A stretch of DNA of 64,000 nt from Cellulosimicrobium protaetiae (GCF_009708005.2 NZ_CP052757.1:4278001-4342000), one strand, 5' to 3'; counted from the first letter of the stretch, positions 8,305-16,500 are shown. Notes: generated by a model from the letters alone, not told the origin. Numbers and translations: made by a program.

Positions 8305-9117
8305 ATGTCGCGCGTGCACGCGCCGACGCCCTCCCTCGCCGTAGCCCGCGCCGTGCTGTCCGACGACGGCACCACCTCGGGCGGCGACGTCGCCTCTTCC
8401 GTGGGGGACGTCGTCGGGCAGGTGTGGGAGGCCGCGACGACGCCCGTCGCTCCCCCGTCGACCGCCGTCGTCGTCGCGATGGGCGCCCTCGCCCTGGCGG
8501 TCGTGCTCGTCACGCCGGTCTGGCGCGTCGCGCGCCACGTCGTGACCATCGCGCACGAGGCGTCGCACGCGCTCGCCGCGCTGCTCACCGGACGACGCCT
8601 GTCGGGCATCCGGCTGCACTCCGACACCTCCGGTCTCACCGTGTCGTCCGGACGGCCCCGCGGGTTCGGCATGATCCTCACGGCTTTCATGGGGTACGTC
8701 GGCCCGGGGCTCATCGGGCTCGGTGCCGCCGCGCTCCTGCGGCAGGGCTACGCCGTCGGGCTGCTGTGGCTGCTCGTCGTGCTGCTCGCCCTGATGCTGC
8801 TGCAGATCCGCAACTGGTTCGGGCTGTGGTCCGTGCTCGTCACGGGTGCCGCGCTCGTCGGCGTGTCGTGGTGGGCGACGCCCACCGTGCAGAGCGCCGT
8901 CGCCTACGCCGTGACGTGGTTCCTGCTGCTCGGCGCGGTCCGGCCCGTGCTCGAGCTGCAGAGCGAGCGGTCGCGGGGACGGGCGGCGACCTCCGACGCG
9001 GACATCCTCGCCCGCCTCACGCGCGTGCCCGGGCTGTTCTGGGTCGGGGTGTTCCTCGTCGTGACGATCGGCGCCGCCGTGCTCGGCGGGTCGTGGATCG
9101 TGGGGCCGGCCGCCTGA
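8305..9117 (+). CDS. M50-like integral membrane metallopeptidase
   Basis: A 270-residue membrane protein with about six hydrophobic segments. HEASH (residues 84-88) within VVTIAHEASHALAALLTGRRLSGIRL is the zinc-binding HExxH of the M50B-like peptidase family, placed right after a membrane helix as in site-2-type proteases. The second metal ligand motif (N/D-PG-like) is less clear: GYVGPGLIGLG is in the expected region. The ATG at 8305 starts a 50-residue hydrophilic N-terminus. The reading frame stays open far upstream but overlaps the divergent helicase gene there, so it is not the start. Substrate unknown; no PDZ domain. Confidence 0.75.
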   Translation: MSRVHAPTPSLAVARAVLSDDGTTSGGDVASSVGDVVGQVWEAATTPVAPPSTAVVVAMGALALAVVLVTPVWRVARHVVTIAHEASHALAALLTGRRLSGIRLHSDTSGLTVSSGRPRGFGMILTAFMGYVGPGLIGLGAAALLRQGYAVGLLWLLVVLLALMLLQIRNWFGLWSVLVTGAALVGVSWWATPTVQSAVAYAVTWFLLLGAVRPVLELQSERSRGRAATSDADILARLTRVPGLFWVGVFLVVTIGAAVLGGSWIVGPAA

Positions 9118-9141
9118 TCGCCGTCGCCCCGGCCCCGCCCG

Positions 9142-9666
9142 TCAGCGCGGGAGCTGGGCGCGCACGCTGACCTGCAGCTCGTCCCGCACGTCCGGGCCGC
9201 GGAGCTCGACGTGCAGCACGACCCCCTCGTCGGTCCGGACGCACACCTGCGCGCCGTCGTCGAGGAGCGTGGCGGGCAGCGAGCTCCCCGGGACGTCCCG
9301 GGTGTCCCCCTGGGTCGCCTCGAGGCCCACGATCCGGTCCGCGCACGACGCGGGGTCGACGTCGCCGTCGACGAGCGTCGCACCCGAGAGGAAGGCGACC
9401 CGGTCGCCGTCCCACGCGATCTCTGGACGGACCTCGCGCGACGTCGGCTCGACCGTCTCCCCGTCCAGGTCGACCTCGGACCCGGAGACGACGACGAGGT
9501 GCTGCTCCGCGGGCGGCGCCGCGGAGTCGTGGGCAGCGCGCGCGGTCGGCGCGTCCACGGCGGGCTCCGCGTCCGGCGCGGGGGCCGCGCCACAGCCGGC
9601 GGCGAGTGCCGCCACGCCGAGCGCGGCGAGAAGGGTGGACGTGGCGGTCGTGGTCCTGGACGTCAT
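9142..9666 (-). CDS. Small secreted lipoprotein, unknown function
   Basis: A 174-residue protein with an N-terminal signal ending in LAAGC (Cys25), so a predicted lipoprotein. After an Ala/Pro/Asp-rich linker to about residue 50 there is a compact region of about 120 residues with beta-strand character and two cysteines (ASCADR and QVCVRT) that may form a disulfide. The start ATG 9666 is preceded by GGGGGAGAA. I do not recognise a family. It ends 24 bases from the converging M50-like gene. Confidence 0.7.
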   Translation of the reverse strand: MTSRTTTATSTLLAALGVAALAAGCGAAPAPDAEPAVDAPTARAAHDSAAPPAEQHLVVVSGSEVDLDGETVEPTSREVRPEIAWDGDRVAFLSGATLVDGDVDPASCADRIVGLEATQGDTRDVPGSSLPATLLDDGAQVCVRTDEGVVLHVELRGPDVRDELQVSVRAQLPR

Positions 9667-9773
9667 CGTTCTCCCCCTTGCTCCCGGCCCGGTGGCCGGG
9701 TTCGGTTGATCGGGACAACCACGTCGGGGAGAGAGCGGCAGAGCGACGCCTTTGATACAGGCGCGGAGCACGA

Positions 9774-9807
9774 CGACGGGCCGCCCGCCGGAGCGGACGG
9801 CCCGTCG
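9774..9807 (-). terminator. Hairpin terminator downstream of the HesB-fold gene
   Basis: Arms CGACGGGCCG at 9774-9783 and CGGCCCGTCG at 9798-9807 enclose a 14-base GC-rich loop. It lies between the stop of the HesB-fold gene (9885) and the start of the lipoprotein gene (9666), both on the minus strand, so it probably separates the two transcripts. The rest of this 218-base gap shows nothing else clear. Confidence 0.6.
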
Positions 9808-9884
9808 TGCGACCGCAGACGCGCCTGGAGGAGGAGAGGGACGCGTAGAGATCGTCCGGCGCGGGCGCCGGTGGTGCCTGTGGG

Positions 9885-10166
9885 TCAGCCCTGAGGGGTC
9901 AGGACGAACGCCGGGCCCTGCGCGTTCGGGTCCGTGTCGAGCGTGAGGTTCGAGAGCGTCGGGGCCGTGGCGGACTCCACGAACACCTTCGCCTCGCCGT
10001 CCTCGACGACCGTGTCGTCGGGCTGCGGGGCGGGTACGAGCGCGAGCTCGAAGCTGCCCGCCTGGTCCGCGGACTCCGCGATCCGCAGACCGCCTCCCTC
10101 CGGGACACCGGCCTGGGTCTGCAGGTCGTGGACAGCGGTACGGGCGTTGTCGGTCAGGGTGAGCAC
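9885..10166 (-). CDS. HesB/IscA-fold protein lacking cluster cysteines
   Basis: A 93-residue protein with the HesB-like layout: LTLTDNARTAVHDLQTQAG, then GGLRIA, FELAL, a VFVE strand and a C-terminal GPAFVL. True A-type Fe-S carriers have one central cysteine and a C-terminal CGC; this protein has no cysteine at all, so it cannot bind a cluster that way. Such degenerate HesB-like proteins occur in actinobacteria without a known role. The start is GTG 10166 with GAGGAG upstream; the open frame to 10340 would add a basic tail with no ribosome site. It stands alone between two hairpins. Confidence 0.7.
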   Translation of the reverse strand: MLTLTDNARTAVHDLQTQAGVPEGGGLRIAESADQAGSFELALVPAPQPDDTVVEDGEAKVFVESATAPTLSNLTLDTDPNAQGPAFVLTPQG

Positions 10167-10417
10167 GAGAGCTCCTCTCGTCGCCGGGCGGAGCCCTGCG
10201 GGACACGTCCGTGCGGCCCACGCCTGGCCGGCGTGGCCTGCCGTCGGTGCACCCTCCCGCGGGCTCCTCGGTCTTCTCCACCGAAACAAGAACGAGCGCG
10301 ACTCGCAAGCGAATCGCCCGGTTCTCACCGAATTTCTCACGGAGCAAGACCGCGCGTGACAGCCTCCGACGACGCGCGTAAGGTCCGCGCCCGCGCGAGC
10401 CGCCGGTCGCCCGGGCC

Positions 10418-10500
10418 GAGTTCGGCAGTTCCTGCCCAGATCGGCAGTCCCGGCTGCCGATCTCGCCAGGAGCCGCCGATGTCGTCGCGAACTGCCGACC
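10418..10500. repeat. Nested palindromic repeat, copy A
   Basis: An outer imperfect pair (GAGTTCGGCAGTTC at the left, GAACTGCCGACC at the right) encloses an inner perfect pair, AGATCGGCAG (10438-10447) and CTGCCGATCT (10454-10463). A second sequence at 55069-55135 has the same nested order and shared words GGCTGCCGATCTCG and CTGCCGACC. It lies between a protein gene start and tRNA-Lys. It may be a dispersed REP-like element of this lineage. Confidence 0.6.
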
Positions 10501-10543
10501 CGGGCGCGCGGGTAGCCTGTGCGTGGACACCCACTGGTGTCCA

Positions 10544-10616
10544 GGGCCTCTAGCTCAACTGGCAGAGCTGCGGACTTTTAATCCGTAGGTTGTGGGTTCG
10601 AACCCCACGGGGCCCA
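10544..10616 (+). tRNA. tRNA-Lys (anticodon TTT)
   Basis: A 73-base cloverleaf: acceptor GGGCCTC pairs with GGGGCCC, the anticodon loop is CTTTTAA with anticodon TTT, and the T arm is GTGGG-TTCGAAC-CCCAC. The discriminator is A and CCA is not encoded. It reads Lys AAA and, by wobble, AAG. Confidence 0.95.
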
Positions 10617-10720
10617 CCCGGTCACGGACGCGGCGAAGCCTGCGGAACGGTGGCGTAGCGGCGCCCTCTGTTCACCTGCCATTGGTTGCGCTCCGCGCTG
10701 CGGGGCCGCACCGTCGGGTC

Positions 10721-10960
10721 ATGGCGATCGAGGACGAGGACCGCGAGATCGACGTCGTGGTCGAGCGGATCAGTGCGCGCTTCCCGGACGTGCCGGTGGA
10801 CGACGTCCGCGACCATGTGCTCGCGGAGCTCGGGCGGTACCAGACCGCGCACGTGCGCGACTTCGTCCCCGTCCTGGTGGAGAACGCGGTGTCGGACGTG
10901 CTGCGGTCGGGCAACCGCCCGCCACGCCCCGCGCGGAGGACACCGCGACCGGACCGATGA
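10721..10960 (+). CDS. Small three-helix-bundle protein
   Basis: A 79-residue protein beginning MAIEDEDREIDVVVERISARFPDV. Residues 5-65 form three predicted amphipathic helices, similar to small actinobacterial proteins described as having a three-helix bundle dimerisation domain; the last 15 residues are basic and proline-rich. ATG 10721 is used; the frame is open upstream but reads into the tRNA-Lys. Function unknown; no obvious operon partner, the next gene starting 73 bases on. Confidence 0.6.
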   Translation: MAIEDEDREIDVVVERISARFPDVPVDDVRDHVLAELGRYQTAHVRDFVPVLVENAVSDVLRSGNRPPRPARRTPRPDR

Positions 10961-11033
10961 GTCCGCGTGTGGGTGACCGTCGGTAGGTTCACCGGCGGGT
11001 CGATCGACCCGCCCCGACGACGAGGAGCCCCGC

Positions 11034-11321
11034 ATGTCCTTCCAGGCCTATCTCGACGCGGTCGAGGACAAGACCGGCCTCACCCCGCGCCAGCTCGTCG
11101 ACCTCGCGCACGAGCGCGGGTTCGACGGGTCCACGAAGGCGACGCCGATCCTCGAGTGGCTCCAGACCGACTACGGCATCGGCCGTGGCCACGGCATGGC
11201 GATGGTCCACGTCATCACCAAGGGCCCGCAGATCTCCTCGAAGCACGTGGGGTCCGACGGCACGCACCGCGACGAGTCCGACACCCTGTGGCTCGACGGC
11301 AAGGCGACCAGGCCGGCCTGA
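11034..11321 (+). CDS. DUF4287 domain protein
   Basis: A 95-residue protein, MSFQAYLDAVEDKTGLTPRQLVDLA..., whose first 70 residues match the DUF4287 family (helical, with a conserved KTG near the start and GIGRGHGMAMVHVI in the middle). The family is of unknown function and sometimes occurs fused to DUF5655. GAGGAG lies about eight bases before ATG 11034. It ends at a large hairpin shared with the converging glucanase gene. Confidence 0.85.
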   Translation: MSFQAYLDAVEDKTGLTPRQLVDLAHERGFDGSTKATPILEWLQTDYGIGRGHGMAMVHVITKGPQISSKHVGSDGTHRDESDTLWLDGKATRPA

Positions 11322-11394
11322 CGCAGCGGCCCGACGCCGGGTCACCGCGAGACCTGACCGCCCGGCCAGGGTCGCCCACCCCGCCCGCAGCACG

Positions 11395-11439
11395 CCGGTG
11401 CCCGACGACGTCCCGCGAGCGGGCGGCGTCGGGCACCGG
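11395..11439. terminator. Bidirectional terminator between DUF4287 and GH64 genes
   Basis: Perfect 13-base arms, CCGGTGCCCGACG at 11395-11407 and its complement at 11427-11439, with a 19-base loop that contains a smaller CCCGC/GCGGG pair. It lies between two converging stop codons (11321 and 11470). Confidence 0.7.
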
Positions 11440-11469
11440 GCGTGCCGTCAGGTCAGCGACCGGGCGGCG

Positions 11470-13119
11470 TCAGAACGACCAGCGCTGGGCCTCGGTCTGG
11501 TTGCAGGTCCAGAGCTGGACCTTCTGGCCGTCGCGGAGCGGCGCTCCGCCCTGGGCGTCGAGGCACTTGCCGGACTGCGGGTTGCGCAGGGCCTGGGTGC
11601 CGGCGTCGTACACCCACTTCTGGGCGCCCGTCCCGTTGCACGTGTAGATCCAGACGACGGTGCCGTCCGCCGTCCCGCTGCGCGCGACGTCGAGGCACTT
11701 GCCCAGCGCCCGCACGGTCCCGTCGGACCCGCGCGTCCACTGCTGCGCCGCGTTGCCGCTGCAGCTCGCGAGCTGGACCTGGTTGGTGTCGGTCGGGTCG
11801 GCCCACGGCACGTCGAGGCACAGCGCGGCGCCGGCGCGGATCGTCCCGGTGCCGGCCGGCAGGCCGCCGCCGGGGTTCGGCTGCTCGGTGCCGCCCCCGC
11901 TGTCGCCGAGGGGCGTCGCGGTGCCCGTGAACGGGTCGAGCTTGATGTACGCGGCGGCCGGGTTGCCGTCGTGGACGAGCGACTCGTGCGCGCCGACGTC
12001 GTCGAACGCGAACGCGTACGCCTTGCCGTTCGCCATCTGCTGGTGCGCGAGCTTGGCGTAGACGTTGGTCCGGGCGTCCTGGTAGAAGCCGGCGTTGCTC
12101 GCGTCGGGCTGGTTCGGGTTCGTCAGCGCCGTGGTGCGGACGAGCGCGGCGCACAGCGTGCGGGCGATGGGTCCGACGACGTGGTCGTTCGGCGCCTGGA
12201 GGTCCTTGTGGCACCCGTACACGCTCGACGCGTCGGGCTTCTTGAAGGCCGCGACCTCCTGCCCGGACCCGTTCCTGAACCGGAACCAGTCGCCGTCGAC
12301 GCGGCCGCGGAACTGCGTCCCGGGCTCGTGGGAGAACGGCGTGACGACCATGTCGCGCGTGCGGTAGGAGTTCCACACCTCGGTGACGTACGAGTCGATC
12401 GACGCCGAGGAGATCTTGCCGACGTCGATCCCGTGCGACGGGTTGAGCGCGCGCAGGCGGCTCCCGTCGGGCGCGCGCTGCACGAGCCCGCCCCACCCCG
12501 CGCTCTCGAGGGCCGTGTAGAACGCCTCGTAGCCGTTCGGCTTGAGCATCCCCGTGCTGAGCACGTGCCCGTCGGACCGCTTCACCCCGACCTGGTACGG
12601 CGCGGACCAGTGGTCCACCTGCGTGCTGTTGATCCAGATGCCGCCGTCGTTGAGCGTGTACTCGGTCCAGTTGAAGAGGACGTTCCGGTTGGGGTCGGAG
12701 TCGTTCTGGACCGCGGGCTGGACGAGCCGGCCGTCCAGCACGATCTGGAACGTCATCTTCTGGCCGTACGAGTAGTAGACGCGCCCGGACAGCTTCGGGA
12801 GCTGGATGGTCACGGACTGGCCGGGCCCGGGGCCCGCGATGGACGCGTCCGGTGCCGGGACGGGCACGGGGCCGACCCCACCGGGCCACGGGTGGAACGT
12901 GCCGCCCGCGTCCGCCCAGCCGGCGACGCCGTCGCGCTCGCCGAGGACGTACAGGTAGATCGGCCCCTTGCCCGAGTCGTTGGTGATCGTGAGCGGGATG
13001 GTCGCCGGGACCGCGCTCGCGGGCGCCGCCGTACCGACGACCGCCCCGCCCACCGCGAGGACCGCCGCGCACAGCGCGGCCCACGCTCGTCTGCTTCTTC
13101 TCCGCCTGTCGAGAGTCAT
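11470..13119 (-). CDS. Secreted GH64 endo-beta-1,3-glucanase with ricin-type CBM13
   Basis: A 549-residue exported enzyme. The signal peptide ends at ASA/V (about residue 36) after a basic RRRRSRR start. Residues 37 to about 400 match glycoside hydrolase family 64, which releases laminaripentaose from beta-1,3-glucan. After a Gly/Pro linker, residues 425-549 form a ricin-type beta-trefoil (CBM13) with three QxW repeats (AQQWTR, AQKWVY, AQRWSF). Enzymes of this build are known from yeast-lytic Cellulosimicrobium/Oerskovia and from Streptomyces matensis. ATG 13119 is preceded by AAGGAG, and the longer frame to 13347 would cross the promoter. Two CelR-like operators at 13200-13257 suggest induction by glucan oligosaccharides. 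Confidence 0.93.
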   Translation of the reverse strand: MTLDRRRRSRRAWAALCAAVLAVGGAVVGTAAPASAVPATIPLTITNDSGKGPIYLYVLGERDGVAGWADAGGTFHPWPGGVGPVPVPAPDASIAGPGPGQSVTIQLPKLSGRVYYSYGQKMTFQIVLDGRLVQPAVQNDSDPNRNVLFNWTEYTLNDGGIWINSTQVDHWSAPYQVGVKRSDGHVLSTGMLKPNGYEAFYTALESAGWGGLVQRAPDGSRLRALNPSHGIDVGKISSASIDSYVTEVWNSYRTRDMVVTPFSHEPGTQFRGRVDGDWFRFRNGSGQEVAAFKKPDASSVYGCHKDLQAPNDHVVGPIARTLCAALVRTTALTNPNQPDASNAGFYQDARTNVYAKLAHQQMANGKAYAFAFDDVGAHESLVHDGNPAAAYIKLDPFTGTATPLGDSGGGTEQPNPGGGLPAGTGTIRAGAALCLDVPWADPTDTNQVQLASCSGNAAQQWTRGSDGTVRALGKCLDVARSGTADGTVVWIYTCNGTGAQKWVYDAGTQALRNPQSGKCLDAQGGAPLRDGQKVQLWTCNQTEAQRWSF

Positions 13120-13199
13120 GCCGGGTCTGCTCCTTGGTCGGTTGCTCCGTCGAAACCGCACTCGCCGGACCGGCCCGGCGACAGCACCGCCACACGATG

Positions 13200-13213
13200 T
13201 GGGAGCGCTGCCA
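13200..13213. promoter_or_regulatory. CelR/LacI-type operator, site 1
   Basis: TGGGAGCGCTGCCA differs by one base from TGGGAGCGCTCCCA, the 14-base operator of the LacI-family regulator CelR of Thermobifida fusca. It is 80 bases upstream of the GH64 start codon. Confidence 0.8.
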
Positions 13214-13243
13214 CGACCGTAGCCGAGACCGCGCGGACACGCC

Positions 13244-13257
13244 AGGGAGCGCTCCCA
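13244..13257. promoter_or_regulatory. CelR/LacI-type operator, site 2
   Basis: AGGGAGCGCTCCCA differs from the CelR consensus only at the outermost base and keeps the perfect core GGGAGCGCTCCC. It is 44 bases (about four helical turns) from site 1, so looping or co-operative binding is possible. It lies between the GH64 gene and the divergent rlmC gene, and is nearer to rlmC (104 bases). Confidence 0.82.
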
Positions 13258-13361
13258 CGAGGCGGCCCGACCTTCACCGGCGGCGCCGTCGACACCGCCC
13301 TCGCCGACGCGTCCCGGCCAACGACCCGCTCCGACCCCGCCCGGCACCTAGACTCGAACGA

Positions 13362-14486
13362 GTGCAGTGCCACCACTACGACGCCGGCCGGTGCCGGTCG
13401 TGCAGCCTCCTCGAGCTCGCGTACCCGGCGCAGCTCACGGGCAAGCAGGAGCACTGCGCCGACCTCCTCGCACCGCTCGCGCCGGACCTGACCTGGCTGC
13501 CCACGGTCGAGTCGGCGGAGTCAGCCTTCCGCAACAAGGCGAAGATGGTCGTCACCGGCACGACGGACGCCCCCGTGCTCGGCATCCTCGGTGAGGGCGG
13601 CGGCGTCGACCTCACGGACTGCCCGCTCTACCCGCCCGCGCTCCAGGCGTCGTTCCCGGCGTTCGCGGAGCTCGTCACGCGCGCCCGGCTCGTCCCCTAC
13701 GACGTGCGCGCGCGCCGCGGCGAGCTCAAGTACGTGCTCGTCACGCTCTCCCCCGACGGCGACCTCATGGCGCGGTTCGTCCTGCGGTCCACCGAGTCGC
13801 TGCCCCGGATCCGCAAGCACCTGCCGAGCCTGCTCGACGCGCTGCCGTCGCTCCGCGTCGTCTCCGCGAACCTGCACCCCGAGCACAAGGCCGTGGTCGA
13901 GGGCGAGACGGAGATCCTCCTCACCGACGCCGAGACCCTGCGCATGCGCGTCAACGGGATCGACCTGCACCTGCGCCCGCAGAGCTTCTTCCAGACCAAC
14001 ACCGACGTCGCCGCCGCCCTCTACCGCCAGGGCCGCGACTGGGTCGACGACGCCGCGCCCGCCACGGTCTGGGACCTCTACTGCGGGGTGGGCGGGTTCG
14101 CGCTGCACGTCGCCGGACCCGACCGGGACGTCGTCGGCGTCGAGACGAGCGCGGAGGCCGTCGCGAGCGCTCGCCTCACCGCGCGTGACGCGGGCCTCGA
14201 CCGCACGACCTTCCTCGCGCAGGACGCGACGGCGTTCGCGCTCTCCCAGAAGGACGTGCCCGACCTCGTCGTCGTCAACCCACCGCGACGCGGCATCGGC
14301 GAGACGCTCAGCACGTGGCTCGAGGGGTCCGCCGTCGGGCACGTCGTCTACTCGAGCTGCAACGCGACGTCGCTCGCGCGCGACCTGGCCCTCATGCCCT
14401 CGCTCCGACCGCGAGAGGCACGCATGCTCGACATGTTCCCGCAGACGTCGCACTACGAGGTCGCGGTCCTGCTCGAGCGCGTCTGA
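13362..14486 (+). CDS. rlmC: 23S rRNA (uracil-747-C5)-methyltransferase
   Basis: A 374-residue RNA m5U methyltransferase of the RlmC/TrmA family. The N-terminus QCHHYDAGRCRSC carries three iron-sulfur cysteines (3, 11, 14), and a fourth lies in LTDCPLYP. SAM binding is marked by DLYCGVGGFAL and the VVNPPRRG motif; the catalytic nucleophile is Cys333 in VYSSCNATSLARDL. The sequence at the start strongly resembles E. coli RlmC rather than RlmD, which fixes the GTG at 13362; the frame is open further upstream but runs through the glucanase control region. It is transcribed divergently from the glucanase. Confidence 0.93.
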   Translation: MQCHHYDAGRCRSCSLLELAYPAQLTGKQEHCADLLAPLAPDLTWLPTVESAESAFRNKAKMVVTGTTDAPVLGILGEGGGVDLTDCPLYPPALQASFPAFAELVTRARLVPYDVRARRGELKYVLVTLSPDGDLMARFVLRSTESLPRIRKHLPSLLDALPSLRVVSANLHPEHKAVVEGETEILLTDAETLRMRVNGIDLHLRPQSFFQTNTDVAAALYRQGRDWVDDAAPATVWDLYCGVGGFALHVAGPDRDVVGVETSAEAVASARLTARDAGLDRTTFLAQDATAFALSQKDVPDLVVVNPPRRGIGETLSTWLEGSAVGHVVYSSCNATSLARDLALMPSLRPREARMLDMFPQTSHYEVAVLLERV

Positions 14487-14507
14487 TTTCGGCGCTCGAT
14501 CTCGGGG

Positions 14508-15122
14508 TCAGTGCTGCTCGCCGACGCGCCGCGCAGCCTCGACGGCCGAGGCCTCCAGCCGCTCCCGGTACGCAGCCCACTCGTCGTCGGCCAGGTCGGG
14601 GAGGTTGCCACGGTCGTCGCCCGCCTCGCCGTCGACGAGCTCGCGGACGATGTCGGCGTGACCGGCGTGGTGGGCGACCTCGTCGAGCACGTGCACGAGC
14701 GCGAGGAACAGCGTGATCTCCCGACGCTCCGGCGGCCACCACGGCACCTCGCCGCGCGCGTCGAGGTCGAGCGACGCGACGGTCGCGTCGCACAGCTCCG
14801 ACGACCGGCGGAAGAGGTCGAGGATCTCCTCACGCGACTCGTCCGCCGTCGCCCACATGTCCGCGTTGACCTCCGCGTCGTCGGCGAACCAGGGCATCGC
14901 GAGGTCGTGCGTGCCGCCGAAGGCCTCGTGGAGGTAGCCGAGCTGCACGCTGCCCACGTGCTTCACGAGCCCGAGGAGGTTGGTGCCCGTCCGGGTGAGC
15001 GGACGACGCACGTCGTGCTCGCTCAGCCCTTCAGCCCTGCTCAGCAGCACCTCACGTTCGCGCGTGAGGTAACGCTGCAGCGTCGCCTTGGGGTCGAGGT
15101 CCGGAGGTGTCGTGGCGCCCAT
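14508..15122 (-). CDS. DinB/DUF664 family protein
   Basis: A 204-residue four-helix-bundle protein of the DinB-like (DUF664) superfamily, with conserved features LGLVKHVGSVQLGYL and HVLDEVAHHAGHADIVRELV. The histidines in these two blocks match the metal-ligand positions of the family, whose members include mycothiol- or bacillithiol-dependent enzymes; the specific reaction is unknown. It starts at ATG 15122, about 50 bases from the divergent flavin-reductase-like gene, and its 3' end converges on rlmC with only 21 bases between. Confidence 0.85.
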   Translation of the reverse strand: MGATTPPDLDPKATLQRYLTREREVLLSRAEGLSEHDVRRPLTRTGTNLLGLVKHVGSVQLGYLHEAFGGTHDLAMPWFADDAEVNADMWATADESREEILDLFRRSSELCDATVASLDLDARGEVPWWPPERREITLFLALVHVLDEVAHHAGHADIVRELVDGEAGDDRGNLPDLADDEWAAYRERLEASAVEAARRVGEQH

Positions 15123-15170
15123 CTACCGGACGCTACTCCCGACCTCCGACGCCGGTGCCAGACTCGGCCC

Positions 15171-15773
15171 ATGGCGACCGTGCACCCCGAGATCACCGAC
15201 CGGCTGGCAGCGTTCGTCCTCGCGCAGCCGGTGTTCTTCGTCGGCACCGCGCCGCTCGCGGCGGACGGCCACGTCAACGTCTCGCCGAAGGGCATGGCCG
15301 GCACGTTCGTCGTGCTCGACCCGCACCGCGTCGCCTACCTCGACTACACAGGCTCCGGCGCCGAGACGGCTGCGCACCTGCGGGAGAACGGGCGGGTCGT
15401 CGTCATGTTCTGCGCGTTCGACGGGCCGCCGAACATCGTCCGGTTCCACGGCCGCGGCCGGTACGTCGAGACCGGCACGGCGGAGTTCGACGCGCTGCGC
15501 CCCGTGTTCGCCAAGGAGCGCGAGCTCGGGCAGCGCGGGATCGTCGTGGTCGACGTCGAGCGTGTCTCCGACTCGTGCGGGTGGTCGGTGCCGCACATGG
15601 AGTTCGTCGAGGACCGCGACGTCCTCGACCGGTCGCACGAGCGCCGCACGCCGGAGTACTTCGACACGTACTGGCGCGATCGCAACGCCGAGAGCCTCGA
15701 CGGCCTCCCGGCGATCGGCGACCCCGCCGATCCTGTCGGCACCTCGTCGCGGTCGAGCGCGACACCTCGCTGA
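15171..15773 (+). CDS. Pyridoxamine 5'-phosphate oxidase-fold protein
   Basis: A 200-residue protein of the PNPOx-like split-barrel superfamily. The opening strand block PVFFVGTAPLAADGHVNVSPKG and the following FVVLDPHRVAYLDYTGSG are typical of the flavin or F420-binding subgroup. A later WSVPHMEFVEDRD loop is seen in uncharacterised actinobacterial members. ATG 15171 follows a purine-poor leader and may be leaderless. Substrate unknown. It is divergent from the DinB gene. Confidence 0.85.
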   Translation: MATVHPEITDRLAAFVLAQPVFFVGTAPLAADGHVNVSPKGMAGTFVVLDPHRVAYLDYTGSGAETAAHLRENGRVVVMFCAFDGPPNIVRFHGRGRYVETGTAEFDALRPVFAKERELGQRGIVVVDVERVSDSCGWSVPHMEFVEDRDVLDRSHERRTPEYFDTYWRDRNAESLDGLPAIGDPADPVGTSSRSSATPR

Positions 15774-15848
15774 CCACTCGACGCCCCCGCGCCCTGTCAG
15801 CGGGTCGTCGAGGCCGGCGCGAGGAGGCGCTGACAGTTCTCGGGCGCG

Positions 15849-16445
15849 TCACGTCCCGGGTGCCGTCGCGTCGAGGTAGGCCCGGCCGCGCGGGGAGAGG
15901 CGGTAGCCGACGTCGAGGCTCTCGGTGAGGCCGAGCTCCTTGAGCCGGCGCACGCGCACCTTGAAGTCGTCGCGCGCCATCCCCAGACCGGCGGCGAGCT
16001 CGCGCGCGACGACGCCCTCGTTCGCGGCGACCAGCTCCAGGTATTGCCGCGTCCACGGCGCCGCGGCGGCGCGGTCCTTGCGGTCCAGGGCAGCGCGGAT
16101 CTGCTCGACGGCGGCCGCGGCCAGGTGGGCGTCCTCGCGCAGTGCGACACGCGGGTCGGGCCCCGCGAGGCGGATGCCCACGCGGTAGAGGTCGCCCTCG
16201 CGGCCCGCGCCCCGGGTGAGCACCTCGGCGGGCGAGGCCATGCCCGCGAGCCGCGCCTCGTCGTCGGACACCAGCGGCTCGCCGTCCGGACCGTCCGGGA
16301 CGCGCTCCACCGACGTCACCTCGACGACACCGACGCGGGTCCGCTGGAGCGTCCCGACCTTCACGCGCGCCGTCGTCCAGCGGCGGAACGCGAGCGTCAC
16401 CGTCCCGTCCTGGAGGCCACGCTGGGTGCGGGCGTCGAGCAGCAC
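15849..16445 (-). CDS. ASCH-like / winged-helix protein
   Basis: A 198-residue protein. Residues 1-90 (VLLDARTQRGLQDGTVTLAFRRW..., then GVVEVTSVERV) resemble the ASCH beta-barrel fold, linked to RNA or modified-nucleotide binding. Residues 120-190 look like a winged helix (NEGVVARELAAGLGMARDDFKVRVRRLKELGL, then GYRLSPRGRAYLDA). GTG 16445 is taken as start, but the frame stays open through the tandem repeat at 16501-16605, so a longer form starting at a TTG within the repeat is possible. No family role is established. Confidence 0.6.
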   Translation of the reverse strand: MLLDARTQRGLQDGTVTLAFRRWTTARVKVGTLQRTRVGVVEVTSVERVPDGPDGEPLVSDDEARLAGMASPAEVLTRGAGREGDLYRVGIRLAGPDPRVALREDAHLAAAAVEQIRAALDRKDRAAAAPWTRQYLELVAANEGVVARELAAGLGMARDDFKVRVRRLKELGLTESLDVGYRLSPRGRAYLDATAPGT

Positions 16446-16500
16446 GCCTTCGAGCGTACGACGGCGCGGCCCTGGCCTCGCGAGGAAGGGCCCCGACCAT

